NCBI RefSeq assembly: GCF_002904165.1
Contig: NZ_CVTD020000010.1
Span: 62,001-126,000, forward strand
Reading direction: 5' to 3'
Origin: Herbinix hemicellulosilytica
GTDB lineage: Bacteria > Bacillota > Clostridia > Lachnospirales > Lachnospiraceae
Length of the DNA: 64,000 bases
The notes under the pieces were generated by a model that made no database searches, was not told the DNA's origin, and saw nothing but the letters and a program-made list of their open reading frames with translations. The first letter of the stretch is position 1. The number at the start of each line of letters is the position of its first letter. Below are positions 36,561-44,954 of the stretch, piece by piece. The translations under genes and the position numbers were made by a program.

Positions 36561-36650
36561 ATTAGTAAAAATATTTAATCATTTGAATTTAGCAATTTCG
36601 GTCGAGTGGATTTTATACTTTTTTGCTATATTGGATATCGGAGGTGGAAA

Positions 36651-37080
36651 ATGGAGTTTTCGGAGAAAATTAAAGCTGTGGTGGATGATATTGCTGACGT
36701 AGCAGGCTACAGTAAATATCATGCATTGCGGATTTTTAAAGAACTGACCGGTCGTACGCTCTATGAAACCATCCGTGCTCTTAAGCTAACTAAAGCAGCG
36801 CAGACTTTGCAATCTAATAATGAAAAAGTAGTAGATGTTGCAATGAGCAATGGCTTTGATTCTCATGACGGATTTACGAGGGCATTTTACCGTCAGTTTG
36901 GGATTACCCCACAAAAGTACCGCAATGAAACCCCTCCGATAAACTGGTTTATCCACCATTTATCCTTTTGAACGGTTCGGATGGGAAATATCTGATGAAG
37001 GCCCATTTCTGGGTATGGGTGCGAAACCTGAAACAGGAGCGCGGGCAGCTGTCCCGGTCAGAAAAATTGTAAAAGATTAA
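36651..37080 (+). pseudogene. AraC-family regulator, decayed
   Basis: A good GGAGGTGG site precedes ATG 36651. The frame encodes an AraC DNA-binding domain with two HTH motifs (VAGYSKYHALRIFKELTG; VAMSNGFDSHDGFTRAFYRQ and FGITPQKYR) but lacks ~12 residues of the first helix and stops at 36971. A shifted frame continues as FERFGWEISDEGPFLGMGAK to TAA at 37080, the tail of a longer C-terminal domain. At best a truncated DNA-binding fragment is made. Confidence 0.65.
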
Positions 37081-37099
37081 GAAAAGAAAGGTGCTACAT

Positions 37100-37402
37100 A
37101 TGGAAAAACTTTTAAACTTAAAAAATACTTTAATAGACGAGTTTAATTCGCTTGGAATAGAAGGCTTACATTTAACAGACTTAAATTTACTTGATGGTTC
37201 ATATATTAATTTGGAATATACGCTTCCTAACGGGCAAAAGGTTAAACTTCTGGAAGATGATAAGATGTATTTAGGAAATCAGATAGAAATTGACGGCAAA
37301 GAGCGCTGCTATGGTGTGGCAGCGGATGAAAAGTATCTGCTTGTTTGCGAGTATGGATGTAACGGCTCAGATCCGGAGATAGTTATTTATAAAAGAAGAT
37401 AA
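37100..37402 (+). CDS. Small hypothetical protein
   Basis: A 100-residue soluble protein with GAAAGGTG before ATG 37100. An N-terminal helix (LLNLKNTLIDEFNSLGIEGL) is followed by short strands (SYINLEYTLPNGQKVKLLED, EKYLLVCEYGCNGSDPEIVI). No recognised domain. Followed by a terminator, so probably monocistronic. Confidence 0.7.
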   Translation: MEKLLNLKNTLIDEFNSLGIEGLHLTDLNLLDGSYINLEYTLPNGQKVKLLEDDKMYLGNQIEIDGKERCYGVAADEKYLLVCEYGCNGSDPEIVIYKRR

Positions 37403-37431
37403 AAATGCTGGAATAACTATATGATTTGATT

Positions 37432-37472
37432 AACCCTCGATGTTTTTGAAAGAGAGCATTCGGGGGTTTTAG
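37432..37472 (+). terminator. Terminator
   Basis: AACCCTCGATG pairs with CATTCGGGGGTT; TTT follows. Convincing by position right after a gene. Confidence 0.65.
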
Positions 37473-37928
37473 TCTAAGTTTTGATTAAACAGGTAAAAAT
37501 GATTTTTATATCATCATTGTTATCATATCTAACCGGATACAATTATAGATAGGATTGACGAAAAAATCAAAATAGCATAAAAGAAACGATGGGTAAGACC
37601 AAAGAAGTAACTTTAGGAAATTACTTAATCATGAGATTACAAGGACATATAACTTATAATTTAGAATATACATGAGGCATATATGAGAAATAATACCGGT
37701 TTTTCGGATACGGCACTATAACAATGTAACAGCATATGGACATGGAAATTTAGGGGATTGAAAGTAAAAATTTAAATATGGTAAAATTATCATAACTGTT
37801 TATGGGAATAGTGTTAAATCGGATTTTATTTATAAGTTCAAATTGCTGCTGTAGATCATTTTCTGAGTCTTATAACAGTCGAAAGTATTTTGCAAAAATA
37901 AGCTAATGAGTGAAAGGAAACACAATAG
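37473..37928. other. Gene-free stretch
   Basis: About 450 bases with no ORF, hairpin series or conserved RNA core that I can support; it must carry the promoter of the next gene. Confidence 0.4.
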
Positions 37929-38417
37929 ATGAAAAAATTACTGAAATATATTTGGTATGGTATTTTTATTTTAGTGCAATGTACCTGGGGGATTTGTCAG
38001 ACACTGGTCGGGTTGGTTTTTTTCCTGATTAATATAAAAAAACAGCATAACTTCTTTAGAGGATGTATTAATACAAAATGGAACTCTTATAGCGGATTTA
38101 GCCTTGGTTTATTTGTTTTTACACCTGATGAAAATAGTGATGATCTACTGAAATATGCCAATAATTCAAAAGAAGAACTGGCAAGAAGAAGTAAAATGAT
38201 TTTGGTGCATGAGTACGGACATTCTATTCAATCTTTTGTTTTAGGACCTTTTTTTATAATTCCGGGAATATGCTCTATATGTTGGGGAAGAATGAAACGT
38301 TATGAAGAGCTTCGGAAAAAATATAAAGTGCCCTACAGTTTCTTTTGGGTAGAACACTGGGCAAATTGCTGGGGTGAAAAGATAACCAAACTTCCTTCAA
38401 TAGGGCAGATTGATTAA
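37929..38417 (+). CDS. Membrane protein with HEYGH putative metalloprotease motif
   Basis: A 162-residue membrane protein. One or two N-terminal membrane segments (about 8-37), a segment with SYSGFSLGLFVFTP, then the helix KMILVHEYGHSIQSFVLGPF with an HExxH-type zinc motif (HEYGH), another hydrophobic stretch (FIIPGICSICWG) and a C-terminal tail with VEHWANCWGEKIT, whose Glu or His could supply the third zinc ligand. It is smaller than site-2 proteases and lacks a PDZ domain. A membrane-embedded zinc peptidase is the natural reading; activity is unproven. GAAAGGAAA upstream of the ATG. Confidence 0.75.
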   Translation: MKKLLKYIWYGIFILVQCTWGICQTLVGLVFFLINIKKQHNFFRGCINTKWNSYSGFSLGLFVFTPDENSDDLLKYANNSKEELARRSKMILVHEYGHSIQSFVLGPFFIIPGICSICWGRMKRYEELRKKYKVPYSFFWVEHWANCWGEKITKLPSIGQID

Positions 38418-38569
38418 AAAATATATACATAAATTTGATCTATGCGCAAAACATGAAAAAGGTTCCTTTAACAGAGGCAAATAAGATAACTATGTAAAGA
38501 AAATAAACCTGCAAGATTAAAACACAAGGTAAAGCACTCTAAAATATTAAAGTTGGGGGAAATGCACAT

Positions 38570-39274
38570 ATGTCCATTATGGATATTGAGCTAAATTATG
38601 AGGAAAAAGGCACAGGCTTTCCTATGATTTTACTCCATGGAAACGGAGAAAATCTCGAATACTTCAGAAATCAAATAGAATATTTCGGCAGGTTTTATCG
38701 GGTAATAGCCATTGATACGAGAGGGCATGGAAAGTCGCCACGGGGAGAAAAACCGTTTACAATTACCCAGTTTGCAGAAGATTTATATGATTTTATGGTG
38801 TTAAAGGGTATTCAAAAAGCGATTATTTTAGGGTTTTCAGACGGTGGCAATATTGCTTTGAACTTTGCATTGAAACATTTGGATATGGTAGAAAAATTGA
38901 TTCTTAACGGTGCGAATTTGACGCCTGAGGGTGTAAAACGTTACGTACAGATTCCGATTGAAATAGGATATAAAATTGCATCAGTTTTTGCCAAAAGATC
39001 AATTAATGCAAAGAAAAATGCCGAAATACTTGGGCTTATGGTTAACGAACCCAATATTAAACCTGAAGAACTTAAAAAGATAAATGTCCCTACATTGGTT
39101 ATAGCTGGATCAAAAGATATGATTAAAACCTCTCATACAAAACTGATATATGAAAGCCTGCCGAACGCCCGTCTTGAAATTTTGGAAGGAGATCATTTTA
39201 TAGCAAATAAACGGGCAGAAGAGTTCAACAAAGTGGTCCATGATTTTTTAGTTTATAATAGCCATGTTATATAA
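38570..39274 (+). CDS. Alpha/beta-hydrolase
   Basis: A 234-residue alpha/beta-hydrolase. LLHGNGEN is the oxyanion loop, the nucleophile elbow is GFSDGG (Ser about 92), the acid is Asp in AGSKDMI (about 184) and the base is His in EGDHFIA (about 208). No signal peptide. It is closest to the esterase/peptidase-like group with a small cap. The GNAT gene 23 bases downstream is probably co-transcribed. Substrate unknown. Confidence 0.92.
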   Translation: MSIMDIELNYEEKGTGFPMILLHGNGENLEYFRNQIEYFGRFYRVIAIDTRGHGKSPRGEKPFTITQFAEDLYDFMVLKGIQKAIILGFSDGGNIALNFALKHLDMVEKLILNGANLTPEGVKRYVQIPIEIGYKIASVFAKRSINAKKNAEILGLMVNEPNIKPEELKKINVPTLVIAGSKDMIKTSHTKLIYESLPNARLEILEGDHFIANKRAEEFNKVVHDFLVYNSHVI

Positions 39275-39297
39275 TATTTCGAAAGTGGGGAGTAAAT

Positions 39298-39795
39298 TTG
39301 CAATACAGATTAGCAGCCGAATCGGATTTAGATGAAATATGCAACTTGGTTAAAAAAGCCATCGATCGTATGGAACAACAGGGAATATACCAGTGGGACG
39401 ATCTTTATCCCACCAGAAAAGACTTTTTGGAGGATATAAATAAAAATACATTATATGTAGCGGTTGAGGATGGCAGGATAGCAGCAATTTATGTTATTAA
39501 TCGGGAATGTGATGAAGAATATCATGCATGCCAATGGAGCAATTCGGATGAAAGTGCGTGTATTATTCACAGACTATGTGTTTTACCGGATTTTCAGAAT
39601 AAGGGTATAGGCTCTAAGATGCTTTCTCATATAGAAGAGCAAATTAAGAACATGGGGTATTCATCAGTCAGATTAGATGTATTTTCCAAAAATCCGTATG
39701 CTATCAGGTTATATGAGAAAAATGGCTATAAAAAACGCGGATATGCAGACTGGCGGAAAGGACGTTTTTTCCTGATGGAAAAAACACTTAATTAA
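39298..39795 (+). CDS. GNAT N-acetyltransferase
   Basis: A 165-residue GNAT enzyme with TTG start after GTGGGGAG. Motif A is IIHRLCVLPDFQNKGIGSKM (acetyl-CoA loop QNKGIG), motif B is PYAIRLYEKNGYKKRGYADW. The N-terminal segment with YQWDDLYPTRKDFLEDI is characteristic of one widespread clostridial GNAT group. Substrate unknown. Confidence 0.92.
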   Translation: MQYRLAAESDLDEICNLVKKAIDRMEQQGIYQWDDLYPTRKDFLEDINKNTLYVAVEDGRIAAIYVINRECDEEYHACQWSNSDESACIIHRLCVLPDFQNKGIGSKMLSHIEEQIKNMGYSSVRLDVFSKNPYAIRLYEKNGYKKRGYADWRKGRFFLMEKTLN

Positions 39796-39947
39796 TTTAG
39801 AACAATGGGGAACGTTTAAGATGACAACAGATACTGTAAATAATAATATCTATGAAGCAGTTCAATATTTAATAAAAACAGCTGGTACTCTGATTAAGAA
39901 AAAGGGATTTTGTATAAAGTTACTTATAATGATAGAAAGGTATAAAA

Positions 39948-40850
39948 ATGAAAATAGACCGTCTTATCGGAATTATTACTGTTTTACAGCAGAAAAAGAA
40001 AGTTACGGCCCCGTATCTTGCCAAAAAATTTGAGGTGTCACGAAGGACTATTAATCGTGATATAGAGGATATTTGCCGGGCAGGCATTCCTATAGTTACG
40101 ACGCAAGGCAAGGGCGGGGGCATTTCTATAATGGAAGGCTTCAACCTTGATACCAAAATTTTTACATCCGAAGAATTGCAGGCGATTTTTACAGGACTTA
40201 AATCTATTGACAGTATTTCCAGTACATCTTATGCAGATAAGCTTAAAAGCAAGTTTTCTGGTAAGGATTCGGTAATCCCTGTTTCCGATAATATCATAAT
40301 TGACTTATCAACATATTACAAAGACAGTCTTGCAAAAAAGATAGAGTTGTTAAAAAAGGCCATAAACCAAAAACGGCTTGTAAGTTTCCGTTATTATTAC
40401 AGCAAAGGAGAAGCGGACAAACTGATAGAACCGTATTTAAATATGTTTAAATGGTCGAGCTGGTATTTGTTCGGTTATTGTACCGAACGGCATGATTTCC
40501 GCTTATACAAGCTTAACCGCCTATGGAATTTGCATATCACCGAAACGGAGTATGTTTTCCGAAAGATTCCGGAGCATATATCCGATTTCGACGGCCATTT
40601 TCCCGACTATTATGTAATAACGGCTGTTTTTGACAGCAGTGAGAAATATCGCCTTATTGAAGAATATGGAGTAGGCTGTTATACAGAAACAGAGGAAGGA
40701 CAACTATTATTTAAGCGCGGATTTACCAACAGGGATGTTTTAATAAGCTGGCTGCTTAGTTTTGGCGATAAAGTTGAGGTTTTAGAGCCGGCAGAGGTAA
40801 GAGAAGAGATAAAAAAAATTGCAGAAAATATAATTAGAAAATACAAATAA
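39948..40850 (+). CDS. YafY-type regulator (HTH_11 plus WYL)
   Basis: A 300-residue regulator. Residues 1-60 form a DeoR-like HTH (RLIGIITVLQQKKKVTAPYL, EVSRRTINRDIEDIC). Residues ~130-300 form a WYL ligand-binding domain (KRLVSFRYYYSKGE, MFKWSSWYLFGYC, RLYKLNRLWNL) with the WCX-type C-terminal part. Such proteins sense small molecules or nucleic acids. A hairpin follows directly and the flavin reductase-like gene behind it is a likely target. Confidence 0.93.
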   Translation: MKIDRLIGIITVLQQKKKVTAPYLAKKFEVSRRTINRDIEDICRAGIPIVTTQGKGGGISIMEGFNLDTKIFTSEELQAIFTGLKSIDSISSTSYADKLKSKFSGKDSVIPVSDNIIIDLSTYYKDSLAKKIELLKKAINQKRLVSFRYYYSKGEADKLIEPYLNMFKWSSWYLFGYCTERHDFRLYKLNRLWNLHITETEYVFRKIPEHISDFDGHFPDYYVITAVFDSSEKYRLIEEYGVGCYTETEEGQLLFKRGFTNRDVLISWLLSFGDKVEVLEPAEVREEIKKIAENIIRKYK

Positions 40851-40852
40851 AC

Positions 40853-40877
40853 ATGACATACAGGTGTCATGTTTTTG
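40853..40877 (+). terminator. Short hairpin between regulator and flavin reductase
   Basis: ACATGACA pairs with TGTCATGT around a 6-nt loop with TTTT behind: a weak terminator or attenuator. Confidence 0.6.
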
Positions 40878-40987
40878 GTGGTATTATAGATATGTAAACG
40901 AAACAAACGATTACAAACGGTTGCCGGTTATATTAATATGTGAGCAGAAATTATTTCTTACAAAAAAAGATGAAAGGAAAAGATGCT

Positions 40988-41629
40988 ATGAAAAAAGAGT
41001 TTTCTGTAATGCCCGAAACATTTACCGAGGCATATCCCGGAGAATTTACCGGATTTTCGTGGATGGATTTTATTACTGCCATTCCTTCACCTCTGTTTGT
41101 TGTAACCACATACAAATCAAACGGCAAAGAAAATGCCTGCCTGCAGTCCTGGTCTACTTTTGTGGGTGATGATGGCCAATTTATATGCATTATCGGCTCG
41201 GTATCAAAACGGGGACATTTATATCAGACTTTAAAGGAAACGAAATGCTGCGTACTTAATTTCCCGTCGAGGGATATCTATGATAAATGCCAAAAAACCG
41301 TTGTATACAACAACTTTGATGATGATGAAATTACCATGGCAGGACTTACCTCGGAAAAAGCAAAAACCGTAAATGCCCCGCGAATTGCAGAATGTTTTCT
41401 TAATATCGAATGTGAATTACTGTGGGAACATGAACATTTTGAAGGCAGTCGTGATGTAACGGTTGCTTTGAGAGCCACGCATATTTGCATGGACAGTGAC
41501 CATTATGATGAGAACAAGCTTGGAAGGTACGGAAAAACCGGATACATGTATAATATACACAATCCCAGAAATCCTGAAACCGGGGAAATGATACCGGAAT
41601 GTTTCGGTGCTTTGGAAATGTATAAATAA
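40988..41629 (+). CDS. Flavin reductase-like (FMN-binding split barrel) protein
   Basis: A 213-residue protein of the flavin-reductase/DIM6-NTAB family: FITAIPSPLFVVTTYKSNGK, FICIIGSVSKRGHLYQTLKE, CCVLNFPSRD. Members bind FMN and reduce flavin with NAD(P)H. AAAGGAAAAG sets ATG 40988; an upstream in-frame start at 40940 has no ribosome site. Gene order with a WYL regulator suggests induction by an unknown signal. Confidence 0.9.
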   Translation: MKKEFSVMPETFTEAYPGEFTGFSWMDFITAIPSPLFVVTTYKSNGKENACLQSWSTFVGDDGQFICIIGSVSKRGHLYQTLKETKCCVLNFPSRDIYDKCQKTVVYNNFDDDEITMAGLTSEKAKTVNAPRIAECFLNIECELLWEHEHFEGSRDVTVALRATHICMDSDHYDENKLGRYGKTGYMYNIHNPRNPETGEMIPECFGALEMYK

Positions 41630-41765
41630 ATTAGTTTAAACTGCTTTCATTATGAAGTTATTAATAGGGCATTTCCATATAAGTAATTTATATTGCATAT
41701 AATAATTAATCAATTTGAGTATAAGAAGAATGTATAATCAAATACAGGCAAGGAGTTTATGAAAA

Positions 41766-42185
41766 ATGAAATACGAGATTTCATGTGGCGGAGTAGTATT
41801 CACCCGCATAGAAGGAAAGATTCTATATGTAATTATTAAATCGTTGGAGGGCTATTACGGTTTTCCGAAAGGGCATATGGAGGGCAATGAAACTGAAGAG
41901 CAAACAGCATTACGGGAGATTTTTGAGGAAACCGGCCTAAAGGTTAAATTATTACCCGGTTTTAAAACTATAGTAGAGTATCCTCTTCCTAAAAAAGAAG
42001 GTGTGACAAAAAGGGTAATATATTTTGCAGCAGAATATGAGAACCAGGAAATTACATATCAAAAAGAAGAATTGCATGGGGTTTATTTGATGACTTATGA
42101 AGAAGCTATGGATGTCTTTCAATTTGAAAACAACAGGAGAGTACTAAAAAAAGTAAATGAATTTATTAATAATATAAAGTATTAA
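41766..42185 (+). CDS. Nudix hydrolase, Ap4A-hydrolase-like
   Basis: A 139-residue Nudix enzyme with a complete box GHMEGNETEEQTALREIFEE then TG (about 38-60; Gx5Ex7REUxEExGU). The N-terminus SCGGVVFTR and the short size are typical of bis(5'-nucleosyl)-tetraphosphatases, but substrate is inferred. AAGGAG precedes the ATG. Followed at once by two hairpins. Confidence 0.92.
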   Translation: MKYEISCGGVVFTRIEGKILYVIIKSLEGYYGFPKGHMEGNETEEQTALREIFEETGLKVKLLPGFKTIVEYPLPKKEGVTKRVIYFAAEYENQEITYQKEELHGVYLMTYEEAMDVFQFENNRRVLKKVNEFINNIKY

Positions 42186-42226
42186 AACTCAGTCAGTGCC
42201 AGTACTTGCACTGACTGAGTTTTTTA
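42184..42226 (+). terminator. Strong terminator of the Nudix gene
   Basis: A 16-bp stem (42184-42199 with 42208-42223) ending in a T run. Confidence 0.92.
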
Positions 42227-42235
42227 TCAAAAAAT

Positions 42236-42268
42236 AAAACCACCTTTTATGTATGAAGGTGGTTTTAA
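42236..42268. terminator. Second hairpin next to the first
   Basis: AAAACCACCTT (42236-42246) pairs with AAGGTGGTTTT (42256-42266). The T-rich end faces both strands, so it can serve the minus-strand GH120 gene as well. Confidence 0.7.
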
Positions 42269-42343
42269 GTGGTATTTTTAAGTTAAAGGTCCTAGTTTTA
42301 AAGGTTTTGCAAACAGCAAGAATAACATAGGAGGTTATACGAA

Positions 42344-42382
42344 ATGGATATGAATAGTTTCACATATTCTAAACTTAAATAA
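42344..42382 (+). other. 12-codon mini-ORF with consensus ribosome site
   Basis: AGGAGG at 42329-42334 and a 9-base spacer precede ATG-GAT-ATG, giving MDMNSFTYSKLK and then TAA. It ends one base before the stop codon of the minus-strand GH120 gene. It may be a small peptide or the remains of a longer gene. Confidence 0.35.
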
Positions 42383-42383
42383 T

Positions 42384-44378
42384 TTAATTAAGTTTTATAT
42401 TTTCAGCCGGTTCAGCAAACGGACCGGGTATAACATGAATGCCACGATGGTTTCCGAAATAGTCCGAATCAAAACGAATAGGAGTTGCGTCAGGGTTTTC
42501 AAAGTATTGCTCAGGCTCAAATGCTTTGCCAAGAATTTCGGTATTTATCATACGAGGATAAAAATCCTTGATGTAATCATAAATATTGGTATCAAGATAA
42601 TATTGGCCGTCTTTTTCTACAAGTTCTATCTTAAGTTCCGGATGTTTTCTATCATCTACATATCCGTTTACTTCCTTTTTCCAAGCCTTAGCACCGTTTA
42701 AATATACGTTTCCTTCGCTCCAGATTGGAAGATGACCGAAATGAACAGGTTCTAAAGCTCTCATGTTAGGAAACTTGGTAAAGTCAAACTGGGAAATCCA
42801 TTCATCATAAGTCGGGTATTCATCGAAAACGTGAGTACCGACCTGTCTGTTTTCATAGAATACTTTTTCTTTTTCATGATGATCCAATATTACGAAATCA
42901 TCTGCCGGCCATTTCTGAACAAAAATGTTGTTGTAAAAACGGTTGTCACCATGAAGGATAGTCATAAAGCCCATCACTTCCGTACGGTGAGGTATGTGGT
43001 AAGGTGTATAACGCCAGGTGGTCCCTTCACCGACACTGGTAAATGAACCGCAAATCAGATTGTGAACCAAAGCCACACCTTGGGTTGCAAAACGAAGGCT
43101 TACGTCCGACAAGAGGATATTGTTATCTATCAGAGTAGGGCCGTGGCTTACTTCCACAAATAAATCCTGTGACATCATACTTCCGGGAAGTTGTTTTGCG
43201 TACGGCGGCCTTTGGTTATCATGAAGCAGGTTTTGTGTAATACGGGTACCTTGTGCTTCCCAGTCGCACCAAATTCCCATTGTGCAATGGTGGACATGGT
43301 TGCGGCGCATAATCACATCTATAGCCGCATGCAGCTTGATACCTGCAATTTCTGCTCCGCCCAGTTCCATCATATTGTTGATATGGTGGATATGGTTGTC
43401 CTCTATGATACTGAAAACACCACCCATACGGCCGATAATACCACCCTGTTCACAGTGGTGAATATTACAACGGCGAATTATATGACTGCCGATATTTTCT
43501 TTAAGCCAGCCGTGGTATTGGCCGCGGCAAACTGCATCGCGTTCCATCTGGGTAGGGCTTTTAACTTGCTTATAGGTAAAGTAATGCTCATTATCAGGAT
43601 CAAGATATTTTCCGAGGGAAATTCCGGCACATTTGCTGTTTGAGATTTCGCAGTCTTCAATAATCCAGCCTTTGCTCCAGTGAGGACCTATCATTCCGTC
43701 TTGGTAGGCTGCGGGCGGAGCCCAGGTTGTGGCGGCTTTATCTATTTTAAATCCCCTAACTGTAATGTAATTAACGCCGGTTTTAGAAGGCATAAAGCAT
43801 CTGCGGCGTACTGTAATTTCTACATTTTCTTTATTGGGATCAAGGCCCTGGAAGTTGGCATAAATAATTGTTTCGTCCGTTTCTTTATCCTGTTCTGTGT
43901 ACCATTTATATATGGAATCTTCCGGTACCCAGCTGTATTCGTAAACTTCGCCTTTGATGCATTCTTCCAAACTTGTGGCTTCATACATAGCTTTGTCATT
44001 TAAGAATACACATCCGGTATGCTTGTTTGGTGTTGCAAAATACCAGTCCCCGTAAACCAAAGTAGTGTAAGGATTGTAATCACCGAATACACTGTTTGGA
44101 ATACGGCAAACCCAAACGTTTTCTTTATAATGATGCCAGTTTTTAACCAGTTCGGCACCGGTTATAACAGCTCCTAGCGGAGTAGTACTGATATAAGTGA
44201 TACGGGCATCTTCTGTACCGGCATGAATCGGATCAACATATTCACGGTAAACCCCTGGTGCTACAAGCACTTCATCTCCCGGGAGTGCTATCTTAGCAGC
44301 GTCACTTATCCTGCGAAACGGTCTATCTTGGGAGCCGTTTCCGTCATTTTTGGCATTTACATCTACATAGTATTTCAT
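42384..44378 (-). CDS. GH120 beta-xylosidase
   Basis: A 664-residue right-handed parallel beta-helix enzyme matching the GH120 beta-xylosidase of Thermoanaerobacterium saccharolyticum: GDEVLVAPGVYREYV, IIYANFQGLDPN, GFKIDKAATTWAPP, GPHWSKGWIIEDCEIS, AGIKLHAAIDV. The catalytic pair corresponds to Asp372 in CDWEAQGTR and Glu409 in LFVEVSHGP. No signal peptide, so it cleaves imported xylo-oligosaccharides inside the cell to xylose. A short insertion (RPPYAKQLPGSMMSQ) lies between the two catalytic segments. AGGAGGAG precedes the start on the minus strand. Monocistronic. Confidence 0.93.
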   Translation of the reverse strand: MKYYVDVNAKNDGNGSQDRPFRRISDAAKIALPGDEVLVAPGVYREYVDPIHAGTEDARITYISTTPLGAVITGAELVKNWHHYKENVWVCRIPNSVFGDYNPYTTLVYGDWYFATPNKHTGCVFLNDKAMYEATSLEECIKGEVYEYSWVPEDSIYKWYTEQDKETDETIIYANFQGLDPNKENVEITVRRRCFMPSKTGVNYITVRGFKIDKAATTWAPPAAYQDGMIGPHWSKGWIIEDCEISNSKCAGISLGKYLDPDNEHYFTYKQVKSPTQMERDAVCRGQYHGWLKENIGSHIIRRCNIHHCEQGGIIGRMGGVFSIIEDNHIHHINNMMELGGAEIAGIKLHAAIDVIMRRNHVHHCTMGIWCDWEAQGTRITQNLLHDNQRPPYAKQLPGSMMSQDLFVEVSHGPTLIDNNILLSDVSLRFATQGVALVHNLICGSFTSVGEGTTWRYTPYHIPHRTEVMGFMTILHGDNRFYNNIFVQKWPADDFVILDHHEKEKVFYENRQVGTHVFDEYPTYDEWISQFDFTKFPNMRALEPVHFGHLPIWSEGNVYLNGAKAWKKEVNGYVDDRKHPELKIELVEKDGQYYLDTNIYDYIKDFYPRMINTEILGKAFEPEQYFENPDATPIRFDSDYFGNHRGIHVIPGPFAEPAENIKLN

Positions 44379-44954
44379 GATACTCCTCCTATTTATGAAA
44401 AAAGTAATTTATGTAACTCCTTCCATATGTAATTATATCATGGTAAACAAGTAATATCTATTATTTAAAATTTTATTTAGTAATATGTATTTCCTTATTT
44501 GTAAATGATAAAAGATGAATTATCATTATAAATTTTCCGAAGTAAAATTAAAATTTAACAATAACCGGTATTGGCAGAAAGAGAATCCAATAAATTAAAG
44601 GTGGAAACATGGGAGTGCATCATTAGTATTAGTATAGGCTTATTTCCGGCCTAATTAACTGAAGCTAAACTATTGCTGTTATTGTGGCTGATTTTTGAAT
44701 AACGCTTGGCAGTTTGAAAGGTATAAAAGCAACTAGGTTTTAAAGTGTTTCATAGATTTAAGCCCGATATGAGTTTGGAGGAACATATCGGGATGGTTTT
44801 ATGTTTAAAAATAAGCAGAATGTTTTAAGTTATTTAAATATCTTGTATTACCACATGAATACCGGCACTATATTCTGTATATGCAAGTCTGGACTATATT
44901 CAGCCTTTATGGTAAAATGTTTCTCGTCGTTAAATTTACATTGGAGGAAAATAT
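44379..44954. other. Divergent intergenic region upstream of GH120 and MATE genes
   Basis: About 575 bases. The only clear structure is a 9-bp stem, CCCGATATG (about 44763) with CATATCGGG (about 44784), followed by ATGGTTTT, a possible attenuator of the MATE gene. No gene supported. Confidence 0.45.

Noticed and set aside
39821-40033. 70-codon ORF before the WYL regulator
   Set aside because: Overlaps the regulator start in another frame; its weak ribosome site and lack of a domain suggest a remnant or chance.
43191-43643. Long plus-strand ORFs inside the GH120 gene
   Set aside because: Antisense shadows of a clear, well-conserved enzyme.
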